Position numbers and translations under genes: made by a program. Below the pieces are notes generated by a model. The model searched no databases. It was not told the origin of the DNA and saw only the letters and a program-made list of their open reading frames with translations. From contig CAILTC010000314.1 in the NCBI GenBank assembly GCA_903837025.1, forward strand, positions 1 to 22,466: a stretch of 22,466 nucleotides of DNA, given 5' to 3'. This DNA is from an uncultured Bacteroidota bacterium (GTDB lineage Bacteria > Bacteroidota > Bacteroidia > Flavobacteriales > Flavobacteriaceae). Below, piece after piece: positions 8,275 through 15,880 of this stretch (position 1 is the first letter of the stretch; each line of letters opens with the position of its first letter).

Positions 8275-8317
8275 GATTAACGATTTTGATTTTATTTTTT
8301 AATCAATATCGTTAATC
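8275..8317. repeat. Long hairpin downstream of mnmG, possible terminator
   Basis: A 17-base arm (8275-8291) pairs with 8301-8317 with one mismatch around a 9-base T-rich loop. It starts 7 bases after the mnmG stop. There is no U-run after the stem, so it is not a canonical intrinsic terminator. It may stabilise the mRNA 3' end or end transcription inefficiently. parS site 4 begins 18 bases further on. Confidence 0.5.
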
Positions 8318-8334
8318 AACAATCTTAAATCAAT

Positions 8335-8350
8335 TGTTCCACGTGAAACT
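8335..8350. other. parS site 4, one mismatch, opposite orientation
   Basis: TGTTCCACGTGAAACT matches TGTTnCACGTGAAACA at all fixed bases except the last. Its variant half is on the left, the reverse of sites 1 and 3. It lies between mnmG and the methyltransferase gene, about 2 kb from the other three sites. Confidence 0.75.
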
Positions 8351-8402
8351 GCTTTGTTAAGGCTTGGCTTTATTGGGAATTTTAAAAATAATAATTTAAT
8401 AA

Positions 8403-9251
8403 ATGGATATTTCAAACAAAAAACATTTTCTCACTGTAAAAGATTATTCTGTTTCTAAAGAAACTTTCGATTTGTATCAAGACGAAACTTTGGATATGCT
8501 AATCACCTATCCACAACCAAGTATAGAAAATCTTGGTAAATATTACGAAAGTGAAGATTATATTTCTCATACGGACAACAAACGATCCTTATTCGAAAAA
8601 TTATATCATTTCATAAAAAACATTGCCTTAAAAAACAAACTTAATTTAATCAATTCTTTACAACCTGAAAAAGGAAAGCTCCTTGATATTGGAGCAGGAA
8701 CAGGTGAGTTTCTATCCGTTGCCAAAAATGATGGTTGGCAAACGATAGGAGTAGAGCCAAGCGAAAAAGCAAAATCAATAGCAATAAATAAAGGTGTTTC
8801 ATTTGTAGAACGAACTACTGAATTAGAAAATAATTCTTTTGATGTGATTTCGATGTGGCATGTTTTAGAACATGTTCCCGATTTAGATACCCAAATTAAG
8901 GAATTGAAACGATTGTTGAAACCATCAGGAACTTTAATAATTGCTGTTCCTAATTTCAAATCATTTGACGCGAAGTATTATGGAAAATTTTGGGCAGCTT
9001 ACGATGTGCCCATTCATTTTTGGCATTTTTCTAAAACATCGATACAATTACTTTTTGAAAAAGAAGAAATGAAATTAGAAAAAGTCATTCCAATGAAATT
9101 TGATTCTTTTTATGTGAGTTTATTATCCGAAAAATATAAATCTGGAAAAATGAATTTCATCAAAGCTTTTTTCATTGGTTTGCAATCGAATTGGATCGCA
9201 AAGAAGAATTTTGAATATTCTTCACACATTTACATCATTAAAAACAGCTAA
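8403..9251 (+). CDS. Class I SAM-dependent methyltransferase (Methyltransf_23-like)
   Basis: A 282-residue soluble protein with a Rossmann-type methyltransferase core. Motif I is LLDIGAGTGEF (93-103), followed by an acidic residue at the end of strand 2 (GVEPS, Glu118). The later motif MWHVLEHVPD (151-160) is typical of the Methyltransf_23/11 clan, and LKPSGTLIIAVPN closes the core. The C-terminal part has aromatic-rich FWHFSKTSIQLLF, seen in relatives acting on small molecules, lipids or cell-surface glycans. The substrate cannot be told. The N-terminal 80 residues could form a recognition subdomain. The gene stands alone, after parS site 4 and before a 246-base gap; no promoter was recognised with confidence. 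Confidence 0.85.
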   Translation: MDISNKKHFLTVKDYSVSKETFDLYQDETLDMLITYPQPSIENLGKYYESEDYISHTDNKRSLFEKLYHFIKNIALKNKLNLINSLQPEKGKLLDIGAGTGEFLSVAKNDGWQTIGVEPSEKAKSIAINKGVSFVERTTELENNSFDVISMWHVLEHVPDLDTQIKELKRLLKPSGTLIIAVPNFKSFDAKYYGKFWAAYDVPIHFWHFSKTSIQLLFEKEEMKLEKVIPMKFDSFYVSLLSEKYKSGKMNFIKAFFIGLQSNWIAKKNFEYSSHIYIIKNS

Positions 9252-9260
9252 ATCGATTTT

Positions 9261-9327
9261 AAGCGTATTTAAGCGGTTGTTTTGCTGTTCTTGAGTATGA
9301 ACTTCATAATTTTTGACAAATACGCTT
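9261..9327. repeat. Spaced 10-bp inverted repeat after the methyltransferase gene
   Basis: AAGCGTATTT (9261-9270) and AAATACGCTT (9318-9327) are exact inverted copies separated by 47 bases. They could close a stem in the 3' region of the methyltransferase transcript. No T-run follows, so terminator activity is doubtful. The rest of the 9252-9430 gap shows no ORF or RNA gene that I recognise. Confidence 0.35.
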
Positions 9328-9430
9328 GTTTAAAGGCTGATGAATCTGGTCTTAATAACGATAGTTTATAAAACACTCAATATTAATAGTAAAAAATTAT
9401 ACTGAAAATAGTTTCGCATTTTTTCAAGTT

Positions 9431-9463
9431 TTTGAAAATGCTTCTTATTTTTTTATATTTTTG
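9431..9463 (+). promoter_or_regulatory. Promoter of the OmpH-like lipoprotein gene
   Basis: TTTG (9431-9434) and TATTTTTG (9456-9463) match the Bacteroidota -33 and -7 elements with a 21-base spacer. The expected transcript start lies about 30 bases before the ATG at 9498. An imperfect GCATTTT/AAAATGC hairpin (9416-9441) overlaps the -33 element. Confidence 0.6.
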
Positions 9464-9497
9464 TAACAGTACTTAAAAAAAAAGAAAAAAATTTAAA

Positions 9498-10052
9498 ATG
9501 AAAAAAGCATTATTAATTATCGCACTTTCGGTTTCAATCGTTTCATGTAATAAAACAGCTGAAGTTAAGGAAGTAAAAACAGCTTACGTAGACACTTCCC
9601 TTTTAATGAAACAATATACTGAAGCCAAAGATCTTGAAGCTAAATATAAAACAAAATCGGAAGAAAAAGGAAGACAACTAGAAGCAGAAATTAGTCGATT
9701 CAAACAAGATGCTGCTAATTTTCAAAGTCAAGCACAAGCAAACGGGCAAGCTTGGGCACAACAAAAAGGAGCCGAATTGCAAAAAAGAGAACAACAATTA
9801 GGTCAAGCTCAACAAGCTCTTTCTCAACAATTGCAACAAGAAAGCAGTGTAGAAATGGATACATTAGTAAGTGGTGTTAAAAAATTTATCAAAGCATACG
9901 GTAAAGAAAAAGGATATTCTTATATTTATGGTACAGGAGATGCTGCAAGTATTTTGTATGCTGAAGATAAATTTGACATCACAAAAGACATAATAAAATT
10001 ACTAAACGACAAATATAAATCTCCTTCTAAAAAAGAAGAAGTTAAAAAATAA
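9498..10052 (+). CDS. OmpH/Skp family periplasmic chaperone, lipoprotein form
   Basis: A 184-residue exported protein. Residues 1-17 form a lipoprotein signal (MKK, hydrophobic core, lipobox IVSC with Cys17 as the lipidated residue). The mature part starts with a short strand (KTAYVDTSLLMKQY) and continues as a long Gln/Glu/Ala/Lys-rich coiled coil (about 40-120). It returns to a beta segment (YSYIYGTGDAASILYAEDKFDIT) and a Lys-rich tail, the Skp layout of body plus tentacle helices. Skp proteins hold unfolded outer-membrane proteins in the periplasm; here it would be membrane-anchored. Its own promoter (9431-9463) and strong terminator (10072-10106) suggest a monocistronic unit. The family call rests on architecture. 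Confidence 0.85.
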   Translation: MKKALLIIALSVSIVSCNKTAEVKEVKTAYVDTSLLMKQYTEAKDLEAKYKTKSEEKGRQLEAEISRFKQDAANFQSQAQANGQAWAQQKGAELQKREQQLGQAQQALSQQLQQESSVEMDTLVSGVKKFIKAYGKEKGYSYIYGTGDAASILYAEDKFDITKDIIKLLNDKYKSPSKKEEVKK

Positions 10053-10071
10053 ATTTAGGAAAATTAACATT

Positions 10072-10106
10072 AAAATGTCACGCAATTGCGTGACATTTTT
10101 TGTTTT
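10072..10106 (+). terminator. Rho-independent terminator after the OmpH-like gene
   Basis: A perfect 28-bp palindrome at 10072-10099 has the core GTCACGCAATTGCGTGAC. It gives a 12-bp stem with an AATT loop and ends in a run of six Ts (10096-10101), with more Ts after a G. It is the strongest terminator in the window and separates the gene from the helicase gene. Confidence 0.9.
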
Positions 10107-10150
10107 ATCAACTTAAAAACTATATTTTTAGCTATTAATTTATACACCAA

Positions 10151-12421
10151 ATGCAAACTATTTCCGAAGCAGCTGTTTATACCTTAAAATTTATCAATCA
10201 AACTCATCGTTCTGTTTTTCTAACTGGAAAAGCAGGAACTGGGAAAACTACGCTTCTTCGGGAAATTATTCAAACCACACATAAAAACACTGTTGTTGTA
10301 GCACCAACAGGAATTGCCGCATTAAATGCCGGTGGAGTTACTATTCATTCGATGTTTCAGTTACCCTTTGGCGGATTTATTCCCGATAATTCTTCCCCGC
10401 ACTTTTCGGAAAACACTAAATTTGAAACAAAAGCTACCTTACGCAGACATTTCAAAATGAGTGGTTTAAAAAAATCGGTTATTCGAAATATGGAATTACT
10501 CATTATTGATGAAGTGAGTATGCTTCGTGCTGATTTATTGGATGCAATGGATTTTATGATGCAATCGGTTCGAAAAAAAAACACCCCATTTGGAGGTGTT
10601 CAAGTGCTTTTTATTGGTGATTTATTGCAATTGCCTCCTGTAATCAGAGATGAAGAATGGCGAACTTTGAGAAATTATTATAAGGGAAAATTCTTTTTTC
10701 ACTCCCATGTTGTGCAGCAAAATCCGCCTTTGTATATAGAGTTGTCTAAGATTTTCCGTCAAACAGATGATGCTTTTATTTCTATTTTGAACAATCTTCG
10801 AAATAATCAAATTTCAGCGGCTGACATTCAAGCTTTGAATCAGTATGTAAAACCACATTTCGATTTGAAAGCCAATAAAGGTTATATCACTTTGACAACG
10901 CATAATGCAAAAGCAGATGCAATGAATGCGCAAGCATTAGAAGATTTGGAAGGGACATTAGTAACTTACAAACCTGATATTGTTGATGATTTTCCAGATA
11001 AAATTTATCCTGTTGAGGAGAATTTAAAACTCAAAATTGGAGCTCAAGTTATGTTTGTGAAAAATGATTTGTCTTTTGAAAAGAATTATTTCAACGGAAA
11101 AATGGGAATTATCAAATCGCTTTCGAGTAAGGAAATTCTCGTTCATTTTCCCGAAGAAAATAAAACCATAGAAGTCGAAAAATACGAATGGCAAAACATT
11201 CGCTACAAAGTAGATGAAAATACAAAGGAAATCGAAGAAGAAATTTTAGGAACTTTTGTCCATTATCCTATAAAATTGGCTTGGGCTATTACGGTTCATA
11301 AAAGCCAAGGGTTAACATTTGACAAAGCTGCGCTAGATGTTTCGCAAGTTTTCCTTCCAGGGCAAGCATATGTAGCTTTATCGCGTTTACGGTCGTTAAA
11401 CGGCTTAATTTTGCTTTCTCCGCTTCGAATGAATGGTATTTCGAACGATCAGGATGTAATGGATTATTCGCTTAATAAAGCAACCGACTCGTTTTTGGCG
11501 AATGCCTTACATTTTGAAACTAAAAATTTTATACATAATTATCTAATTAATGCATTCGATTGGGCAGATTTGGCTCAGGAATGGCGCAATCATAAATTTA
11601 GTTATGATTCGAAAGGGGATGGATCAGAGAAATCGAAACATGCTATTTGGGCAAGAAAACAAACTGAAGTAATTGAATCACTTTTGGATCCCTCCAGAAA
11701 ATTTGTGCAACAATTAAACAAACTTTTTAGTCAAGAAACTGCAGATTTAAACCATATTTCGGAAAGAATTCAAGCGGCATTTAACTATTTTCTAATGCCT
11801 ATGGACAACTTAGTTCACGAAATTCTTTGGAAGATTGAAGAAGTAAAGCGAATCAAAAAGGTAAAAGCATTTCACGATGAATTAGTTGTGCTTGAAGAGC
11901 TGCAAATCAAAGCTGTCTTGCAATTAATGAAAGCAAAGTTATTGATAGAAACTGTTGTAAATGGAGAGACAATTTCGAAAGAAAAATTGTCTTCGGAAGC
12001 TATTAAGCAATATAAAATTAATAAATTAAAGATTATTCAAGAAGATTTTAAAACTGTAAATGTTACTTTAATCGAAGACGAAGTCGACTTAGAAAGATAC
12101 ACTAAAGCGAAAAAAACTACTAAAGAAACTAAGAAATCGACCATTCAGGAAACGCATGAGTTATGGCTTGAAAAACACACAATCAAGGAAATAGCCGTTA
12201 TTAGAAAATTTACGGAAGAAACCATTCTTGGGCATTTGACCAAATTGATTATTTCACAAACTATACGAATCAATGATGTATTGGCTGAGGATAAAATTAA
12301 GGAATTGGCAGAGGCATTTTATGGATACAAAGAGGAGTCTATTTCGCCATTAAAAGAAAAACATGGAGATAAATTTACTTGGGAAGAGCTGAGAATGTTT
12401 AAGGCGAGTTTGAATATTTAG
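10151..12421 (+). CDS. Pif1/RecD-like superfamily 1 DNA helicase with C-terminal helix-turn-helix region
   Basis: A 756-residue ATP-dependent DNA helicase. Motifs in order: Walker A GKAGTGKT (26-33), motif Ia APTGIAALNAGGVTIHS (51-67), Walker B IIDEVSM (118-124), motif III GDLLQLPPV (156-164), motif IV region FRQTDD (202-207), motif V VHKSQGLTF (382-390) and motif VI YVALSR (407-412). Together these define the Pif1-like group. After about residue 430 comes a helical region. The C-terminus (about 670-700) reads like an HTH_40-type domain (THELWLEKHTIKEIAVIRKF, then TEETILGHLTKLI), as found on RecQ and Pif1 relatives. Pif1 enzymes unwind 5'-to-3' and clear G-quadruplexes or R-loops; the exact task here is unknown. 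It is probably transcribed alone, between two terminators. Confidence 0.9.
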   Translation: MQTISEAAVYTLKFINQTHRSVFLTGKAGTGKTTLLREIIQTTHKNTVVVAPTGIAALNAGGVTIHSMFQLPFGGFIPDNSSPHFSENTKFETKATLRRHFKMSGLKKSVIRNMELLIIDEVSMLRADLLDAMDFMMQSVRKKNTPFGGVQVLFIGDLLQLPPVIRDEEWRTLRNYYKGKFFFHSHVVQQNPPLYIELSKIFRQTDDAFISILNNLRNNQISAADIQALNQYVKPHFDLKANKGYITLTTHNAKADAMNAQALEDLEGTLVTYKPDIVDDFPDKIYPVEENLKLKIGAQVMFVKNDLSFEKNYFNGKMGIIKSLSSKEILVHFPEENKTIEVEKYEWQNIRYKVDENTKEIEEEILGTFVHYPIKLAWAITVHKSQGLTFDKAALDVSQVFLPGQAYVALSRLRSLNGLILLSPLRMNGISNDQDVMDYSLNKATDSFLANALHFETKNFIHNYLINAFDWADLAQEWRNHKFSYDSKGDGSEKSKHAIWARKQTEVIESLLDPSRKFVQQLNKLFSQETADLNHISERIQAAFNYFLMPMDNLVHEILWKIEEVKRIKKVKAFHDELVVLEELQIKAVLQLMKAKLLIETVVNGETISKEKLSSEAIKQYKINKLKIIQEDFKTVNVTLIEDEVDLERYTKAKKTTKETKKSTIQETHELWLEKHTIKEIAVIRKFTEETILGHLTKLIISQTIRINDVLAEDKIKELAEAFYGYKEESISPLKEKHGDKFTWEELRMFKASLNI

Positions 12422-12443
12422 TATTGAAAAGAAATGTTAAAAA

Positions 12444-12480
12444 AAAACCATTCAAAATATATGAATGGTTTTCGTTTTTT
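12444..12480. terminator. Bidirectional terminator between the helicase and SPOR genes
   Basis: AAAACCATTCA (12444-12454) pairs perfectly with TGAATGGTTTT (12462-12472) around a 7-base loop. A T-run follows at 12475-12480 and an A-run precedes at 12439-12447, so it can act in both directions for these convergent genes. The T-run reaches into the stop codon of the minus-strand gene. Confidence 0.85.
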
Positions 12481-13414
12481 ATAATGATTCAACTAAAATC
12501 CAAGCGTCAGGATTTGTTGTTTTTTGAATTTCTTGTTTTGCTTTTTCAGCCTCTGAAAGAGTAGCGTAACTTCCGTATAGAACAGGATATAAGCCGTATT
12601 TATTTTGAGGAATTCTTCTCGCTTTATAGCCTAAGTTAGATAATTTATTGAATACTTTTTCGGCATTTTTTTCTTCTCTAAAAGCACCTGCCATAATATG
12701 ATATGACATTTTTTCCTCTTTTACAGTAAGTGTTACCGCAGGAATTGGGCTTTTAATAAAAAAGGTTGCTTCTTGAATTTTATTTTGAACTTGTTTCTGA
12801 ACTGACTTCTCAACAAGAATCGTTTCAGATGCAATTTGTTCTTGATATAATGGGTAACCAATACCTGCAGTTAGTCCCAATCCTAAAACAAAAATGGCGG
12901 CATATTTTAAATAGGCACTTGTTTTTCTAGTTTCTGGAACAAATTCAATAACTTCTTCTTGCTCAAGAGCTTCTATCTTTTGTTCGAAAATTTCTCTTTT
13001 CACCATTGGCGAAACAAAGGCACTTAATCCAAAAGAATTTGTCAAATAATTAGTTTGATCATAAGGCGTAAAAATCAAATTTTTATCCTGATTAAGCGAA
13101 AAATTACCTACGTTTTTGATAGAAAACAATCCGTTTTCTTGAAGAGATTTTTTCCAATTGAAAACTTCATATTGAATAGCGCTTATAGCATATTCATAGG
13201 ATGTTTTTTCAGCTTGTGCAATATGATTGGCCAATAATCCATCGTTGTTTTTTAGATGTGCATTGAAAGAAATCATTTTTTTTGGAGGAAAAAATGAATT
13301 GGAACTTTCAATTAATTGAGCCGATTGAATTTCGGTCAAAAAAGCTCCGAAACCCGGAACGGTTACACATTGATAACGGTATAAAAGCTGTGCGATGTAA
13401 GGGTCGATGTTCAT
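12479..13414 (-). CDS. Membrane protein with N-terminal HU-like domains and C-terminal SPOR domain
   Basis: 311 residues from the ATG at 13412-13414. A longer reading from a TTG at 13430-13432 would add six residues, but it lies inside the promoter and was rejected. Residues 1-70 and 70-140 resemble the paired bacterial CCDC81/HU-like domains of Bacteroidota (VTVPGFGAFLTE, then GLFSIKNVGNFSL). A transmembrane helix lies at about 169-190, and a SPOR domain at about 236-311 (SYHIMAGAFREEKNAEKVFNKL ending in ILVESL). SPOR domains bind glycan strands lacking stem peptides at division sites. The topology would put the HU-like part in the cytoplasm and SPOR in the periplasm. It is divergent from dprA. 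Domain names are from memory of the family; DNA binding by the HU-like part is not shown. Confidence 0.85.
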   Translation of the reverse strand: MNIDPYIAQLLYRYQCVTVPGFGAFLTEIQSAQLIESSNSFFPPKKMISFNAHLKNNDGLLANHIAQAEKTSYEYAISAIQYEVFNWKKSLQENGLFSIKNVGNFSLNQDKNLIFTPYDQTNYLTNSFGLSAFVSPMVKREIFEQKIEALEQEEVIEFVPETRKTSAYLKYAAIFVLGLGLTAGIGYPLYQEQIASETILVEKSVQKQVQNKIQEATFFIKSPIPAVTLTVKEEKMSYHIMAGAFREEKNAEKVFNKLSNLGYKARRIPQNKYGLYPVLYGSYATLSEAEKAKQEIQKTTNPDAWILVESL

Positions 13415-13419
13415 AGTTA

Positions 13420-13449
13420 CAAAGTTATACAATGAAAATAGTTATCAAA
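13420..13449 (-). promoter_or_regulatory. Promoter of the SPOR-protein gene, almost touching the start codon
   Basis: On the minus strand TTTG (13446-13449), an 18-base spacer and TAACTTTG (13420-13427) match both Bacteroidota elements. Only five bases (TAACT) separate the -7 box from the ATG, so the mRNA would begin at or next to the start codon. This also argues against the upstream TTG start. Confidence 0.6.
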
Positions 13450-13516
13450 ATTTTATTCACAATTTTTATTAACAATCCGCTTTATATTTTATACATTTCA
13501 ACCTCAAACGATTAGT

Positions 13517-14617
13517 ATGACCGAGCAAGATTTATTTCATTTATTGGCATTGCAACAAATAGAAGGCGTAGGCGATATTATGGCCAAAAAATTGATCAAT
13601 CATTGCGGAAGTGCTTCGGCTGTTTTCGAAACAAAAAATTCACAATTGGCTGCAATTGATGGTATTGGGTCTGTATTATTAAGAAATTTAAAAAATAAAT
13701 CCGTTTTCGAAAAGGCAGAACAGGAACTTCAGTTTATAAAATCAAACGAAATCGAGGTTGCTTATTTTCAAGACGAAAATTATCCAGATCGGTTGAAACA
13801 TTGCATTGATGGTCCAGTTTTATTGTTTAGTTCGGGAAATATTAATCTACAAAACAAAAAAATAATTAGTATTGTAGGAACCCGACAAATCACGTCTTAC
13901 GGAATGGAATTTTGCCGAAAATTAATCGAAGATTTGGCACCGCTTGATCCTGTAATCGTGAGTGGTTTTGCTTACGGAGTCGATATTTTTGCGCATCAAT
14001 TGGCGATAGAACACAATCTTCAAACTATTGGGGTTGTGGCGCACGGTTTAAATCAAATTTACCCCAAAACACACAAGAAATATGTTGCCAAAGTAGAACA
14101 AAATGGTGGGTTTATGACCGAATTTTGGAGTTCATCGAATCCCGAAAAAGAAAATTTTGTTCGTAGAAACCGTATTGTGGCAGGAATTGCTGAAGCTACG
14201 ATTGTCATCGAAAGTGCCGAAAGAGGTGGCTCCTTAATAACAGCCAATATTGCCAATGATTATAACCGAGATGTTTTTGCTGTACCGGGACGAGTTACGG
14301 ACAAATACAGCGCAGGATGCAATAATTTGATTAAAACACAAAAGGCAAACGTGCTTACCAGTGCAGCCGATTTGGTTTATATTCTGAATTGGGAAATCCA
14401 AAGCAAAGCAAAACCCGTACAAAAACAATTGTTTGTTACGCTAGAACCCGACGAACAAAAAGTATATGATTACCTCTTAAAAACCGGAAAAGAATTGATG
14501 GATATTATCGCCTTGCGTTGTGATTTTCCTATTTATAAAATCTCGGGTATGCTACTAAATATGGAACTAAAAGGCGTGATTCGACCTTTGCCAGGGAAAT
14601 TGTTTGAGGCGATTTAA
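13517..14617 (+). CDS. dprA: DNA-processing protein DprA (Smf)
   Basis: A 366-residue protein that binds incoming single-stranded DNA and loads RecA during transformation; it is also found in non-competent bacteria. N-terminal helix-hairpin-helix-like segment (about 12-60: IEGVGDIMAKKLI, IDGIGSVLLRNL). Rossmann-like SMF core (about 85-290) with IVGTRQITSYG (119-129), VSGFAYGVDIFAH (148-160), GVVAHGLNQIYP (172-183), RRNRIVAGIAEATIVIESAERGGSLITA (216-243) and FAVPGRVTDKYSAGCNNLI (254-272). C-terminal winged helix from about 310 to 366. Length is normal. It is divergent from the SPOR gene and followed by the 14637-14772 repeat region. recA lies about 3 kb away on the other strand, but not in an operon with it. 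Confidence 0.96.
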   Translation: MTEQDLFHLLALQQIEGVGDIMAKKLINHCGSASAVFETKNSQLAAIDGIGSVLLRNLKNKSVFEKAEQELQFIKSNEIEVAYFQDENYPDRLKHCIDGPVLLFSSGNINLQNKKIISIVGTRQITSYGMEFCRKLIEDLAPLDPVIVSGFAYGVDIFAHQLAIEHNLQTIGVVAHGLNQIYPKTHKKYVAKVEQNGGFMTEFWSSSNPEKENFVRRNRIVAGIAEATIVIESAERGGSLITANIANDYNRDVFAVPGRVTDKYSAGCNNLIKTQKANVLTSAADLVYILNWEIQSKAKPVQKQLFVTLEPDEQKVYDYLLKTGKELMDIIALRCDFPIYKISGMLLNMELKGVIRPLPGKLFEAI

Positions 14618-14636
14618 ACGAATAAAAATCAGAATA

Positions 14637-14772
14637 TTGAGACGCTTCCAGCGTGACAAATAACAAGAGAATGTATTAACGGGCAACAAACACGCTCTAT
14701 TTAGTTTGTCACGCTGGAAGCGTCGCAACTAATGAGAGCAAATTGTTGAGACTCTTTCAGCGTGACAAATAA
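14637..14772. repeat. Intergenic repeat cluster: 20-bp inverted repeat plus a third direct copy
   Basis: GACGCTTCCAGCGTGACAAA (14641-14660) has a perfect inverted copy at 14705-14724 across a 44-base spacer, giving a long possible hairpin. A third copy in the first orientation (14746-14772) differs from 14637-14663 at two of 27 bases. The array fills most of the gap between the convergent dprA and trpS genes. It resembles REP-type interspersed palindromes. It may act as a terminator, but there is no clear U-run. Confidence 0.8.
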
Positions 14773-14816
14773 AATATAATGCAATTGTATTAGGACTTTT
14801 TTATAAATCATTGATT

Positions 14817-15794
14817 TTATAAAGCTTCAAACCCCAATTTTTCTCTTACTCTCGTTAAAACTCCATTGGCAACAACTCCAGCTTTTTCAGCACCAGTTTT
14901 CAATAAAGCATCTACTTCTGGAAGATTGTTTATGTAGTAATTGTATTTTTCTCTTTCGGTTTTAAATCTTTCGACAATGAGTTCAAACAAAGCTTGTTTG
15001 GCGTGACCATAACCGTAATTTCCACCCAAATAATTAGCGGTCATTGTTTCGATTTGGCTTTCGTTTGCTAATAATTTATAGAGTGCAAAAGCATTGCAAG
15101 TTTCCGGATTTTTAGGATCTTCTAGCGGTGTGCTGTCGGTTTCGATACTCATGATTTGTTTGCGCAACGCTTTGTCATCCAAGAAAATATTTATAAAATT
15201 ATTAGCAGATTTACTCATTTTTCCGCCATTGGTACCCGGAATTAGCATACTGTCTTTTTGAATGATAGCCTCAGGAATTACGAATGTTTCACCCATTTGG
15301 TGATTGAATCTAGAAGCCACATCCCGAGTAATTTCTAAGTGTTGTAACTGGTCTTTTCCCACCGGAACAAATTCGGCGTCATACAACAATATATCGGCAG
15401 CCATAAGCATCGGATAAGAAAATAATCCAGCATTTACATCTTCCAATCGATCTGATTTATCTTTAAAAGAATGGGCTAATGTTAATCTTTGGAAGGGAAA
15501 AAAACAGCTTAAATACCAAGATAATTCAGCTGTTTGTGGCACATCCGACTGGCGGTAAAAAACAACATTTTCAACATTCAAGCCACACGCAAGCCAAGCT
15601 GCTGCTGTGCTATACGTGTTTTCTCTTAATGTTTTTCCGTCTTTTATTTGGGTTATCGAATGCAAATCGGCAATGAAAAGAAAGGATTCGTTTTCAGGAT
15701 TATTCGATAATTCGATTGCGGGAATGATTGCGCCAAGTAAGTTTCCTAAATGTGGTGTTCCTGTACTTTGAACGCCAGTGAGTATTTTTGCCAT
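14817..15794 (-). CDS. trpS: Tryptophanyl-tRNA synthetase
   Basis: A 325-residue class Ic synthetase that charges tRNA(Trp) with tryptophan. The HIGH-type motif is TPHLGN (13-18), after the N-terminal LTGVQSTG typical of TrpRS. KMSKS is at 192-196, in GTNGGKMSKSANNFI. Other family segments include DLHSIT (43-48), SWYLSCFFPFQRLTLAHSFKDK (92-113) and VGKDQLQHLEITRDVA (145-160). Length is normal. The ATG at 15792-15794 is the only start that keeps the first beta strand. A -7 box lies at 15820-15827. The gene is divergent from the plsC-type gene and convergent with dprA. Confidence 0.96.
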   Translation of the reverse strand: MAKILTGVQSTGTPHLGNLLGAIIPAIELSNNPENESFLFIADLHSITQIKDGKTLRENTYSTAAAWLACGLNVENVVFYRQSDVPQTAELSWYLSCFFPFQRLTLAHSFKDKSDRLEDVNAGLFSYPMLMAADILLYDAEFVPVGKDQLQHLEITRDVASRFNHQMGETFVIPEAIIQKDSMLIPGTNGGKMSKSANNFINIFLDDKALRKQIMSIETDSTPLEDPKNPETCNAFALYKLLANESQIETMTANYLGGNYGYGHAKQALFELIVERFKTEREKYNYYINNLPEVDALLKTGAEKAGVVANGVLTRVREKLGFEAL

Positions 15795-15819
15795 TGTTAT
15801 TTTATACTTAAAAAGTTTT

Positions 15820-15827
15820 CAAATTTA
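15820..15827 (-). promoter_or_regulatory. Putative -7 box of trpS
   Basis: TAAATTTG on the minus strand fits TAnnTTTG and lies 25 bases before the ATG, giving a leader of about 20 bases. No clear -33 TTTG is visible at the right distance. Confidence 0.45.
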
Positions 15828-15880
15828 ATGCTTTTATAAATAATTAGCACGGTATTACTTTCTTTTGAGCTATTATTTTT

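Noticed and set aside
13412-13432. Longer SPOR protein starting at TTG (MYNFVTM...)
   Set aside because: The start codon is TTG, inside or next to a good promoter box, and the ATG six codons later gives the expected N-terminus.
13453-13461. TTATTCACA, and TATCCACA in the methyltransferase gene (near 8508), as DnaA boxes marking oriC
   Set aside because: They are isolated single near-matches, with no cluster, no AT-rich unwinding region and no dnaA or dnaN nearby; expected by chance in AT-rich DNA.
14637-14772. Repeat cluster as a small CRISPR array
   Set aside because: Copies alternate in orientation, spacing is irregular, there are only three and no cas genes are near.
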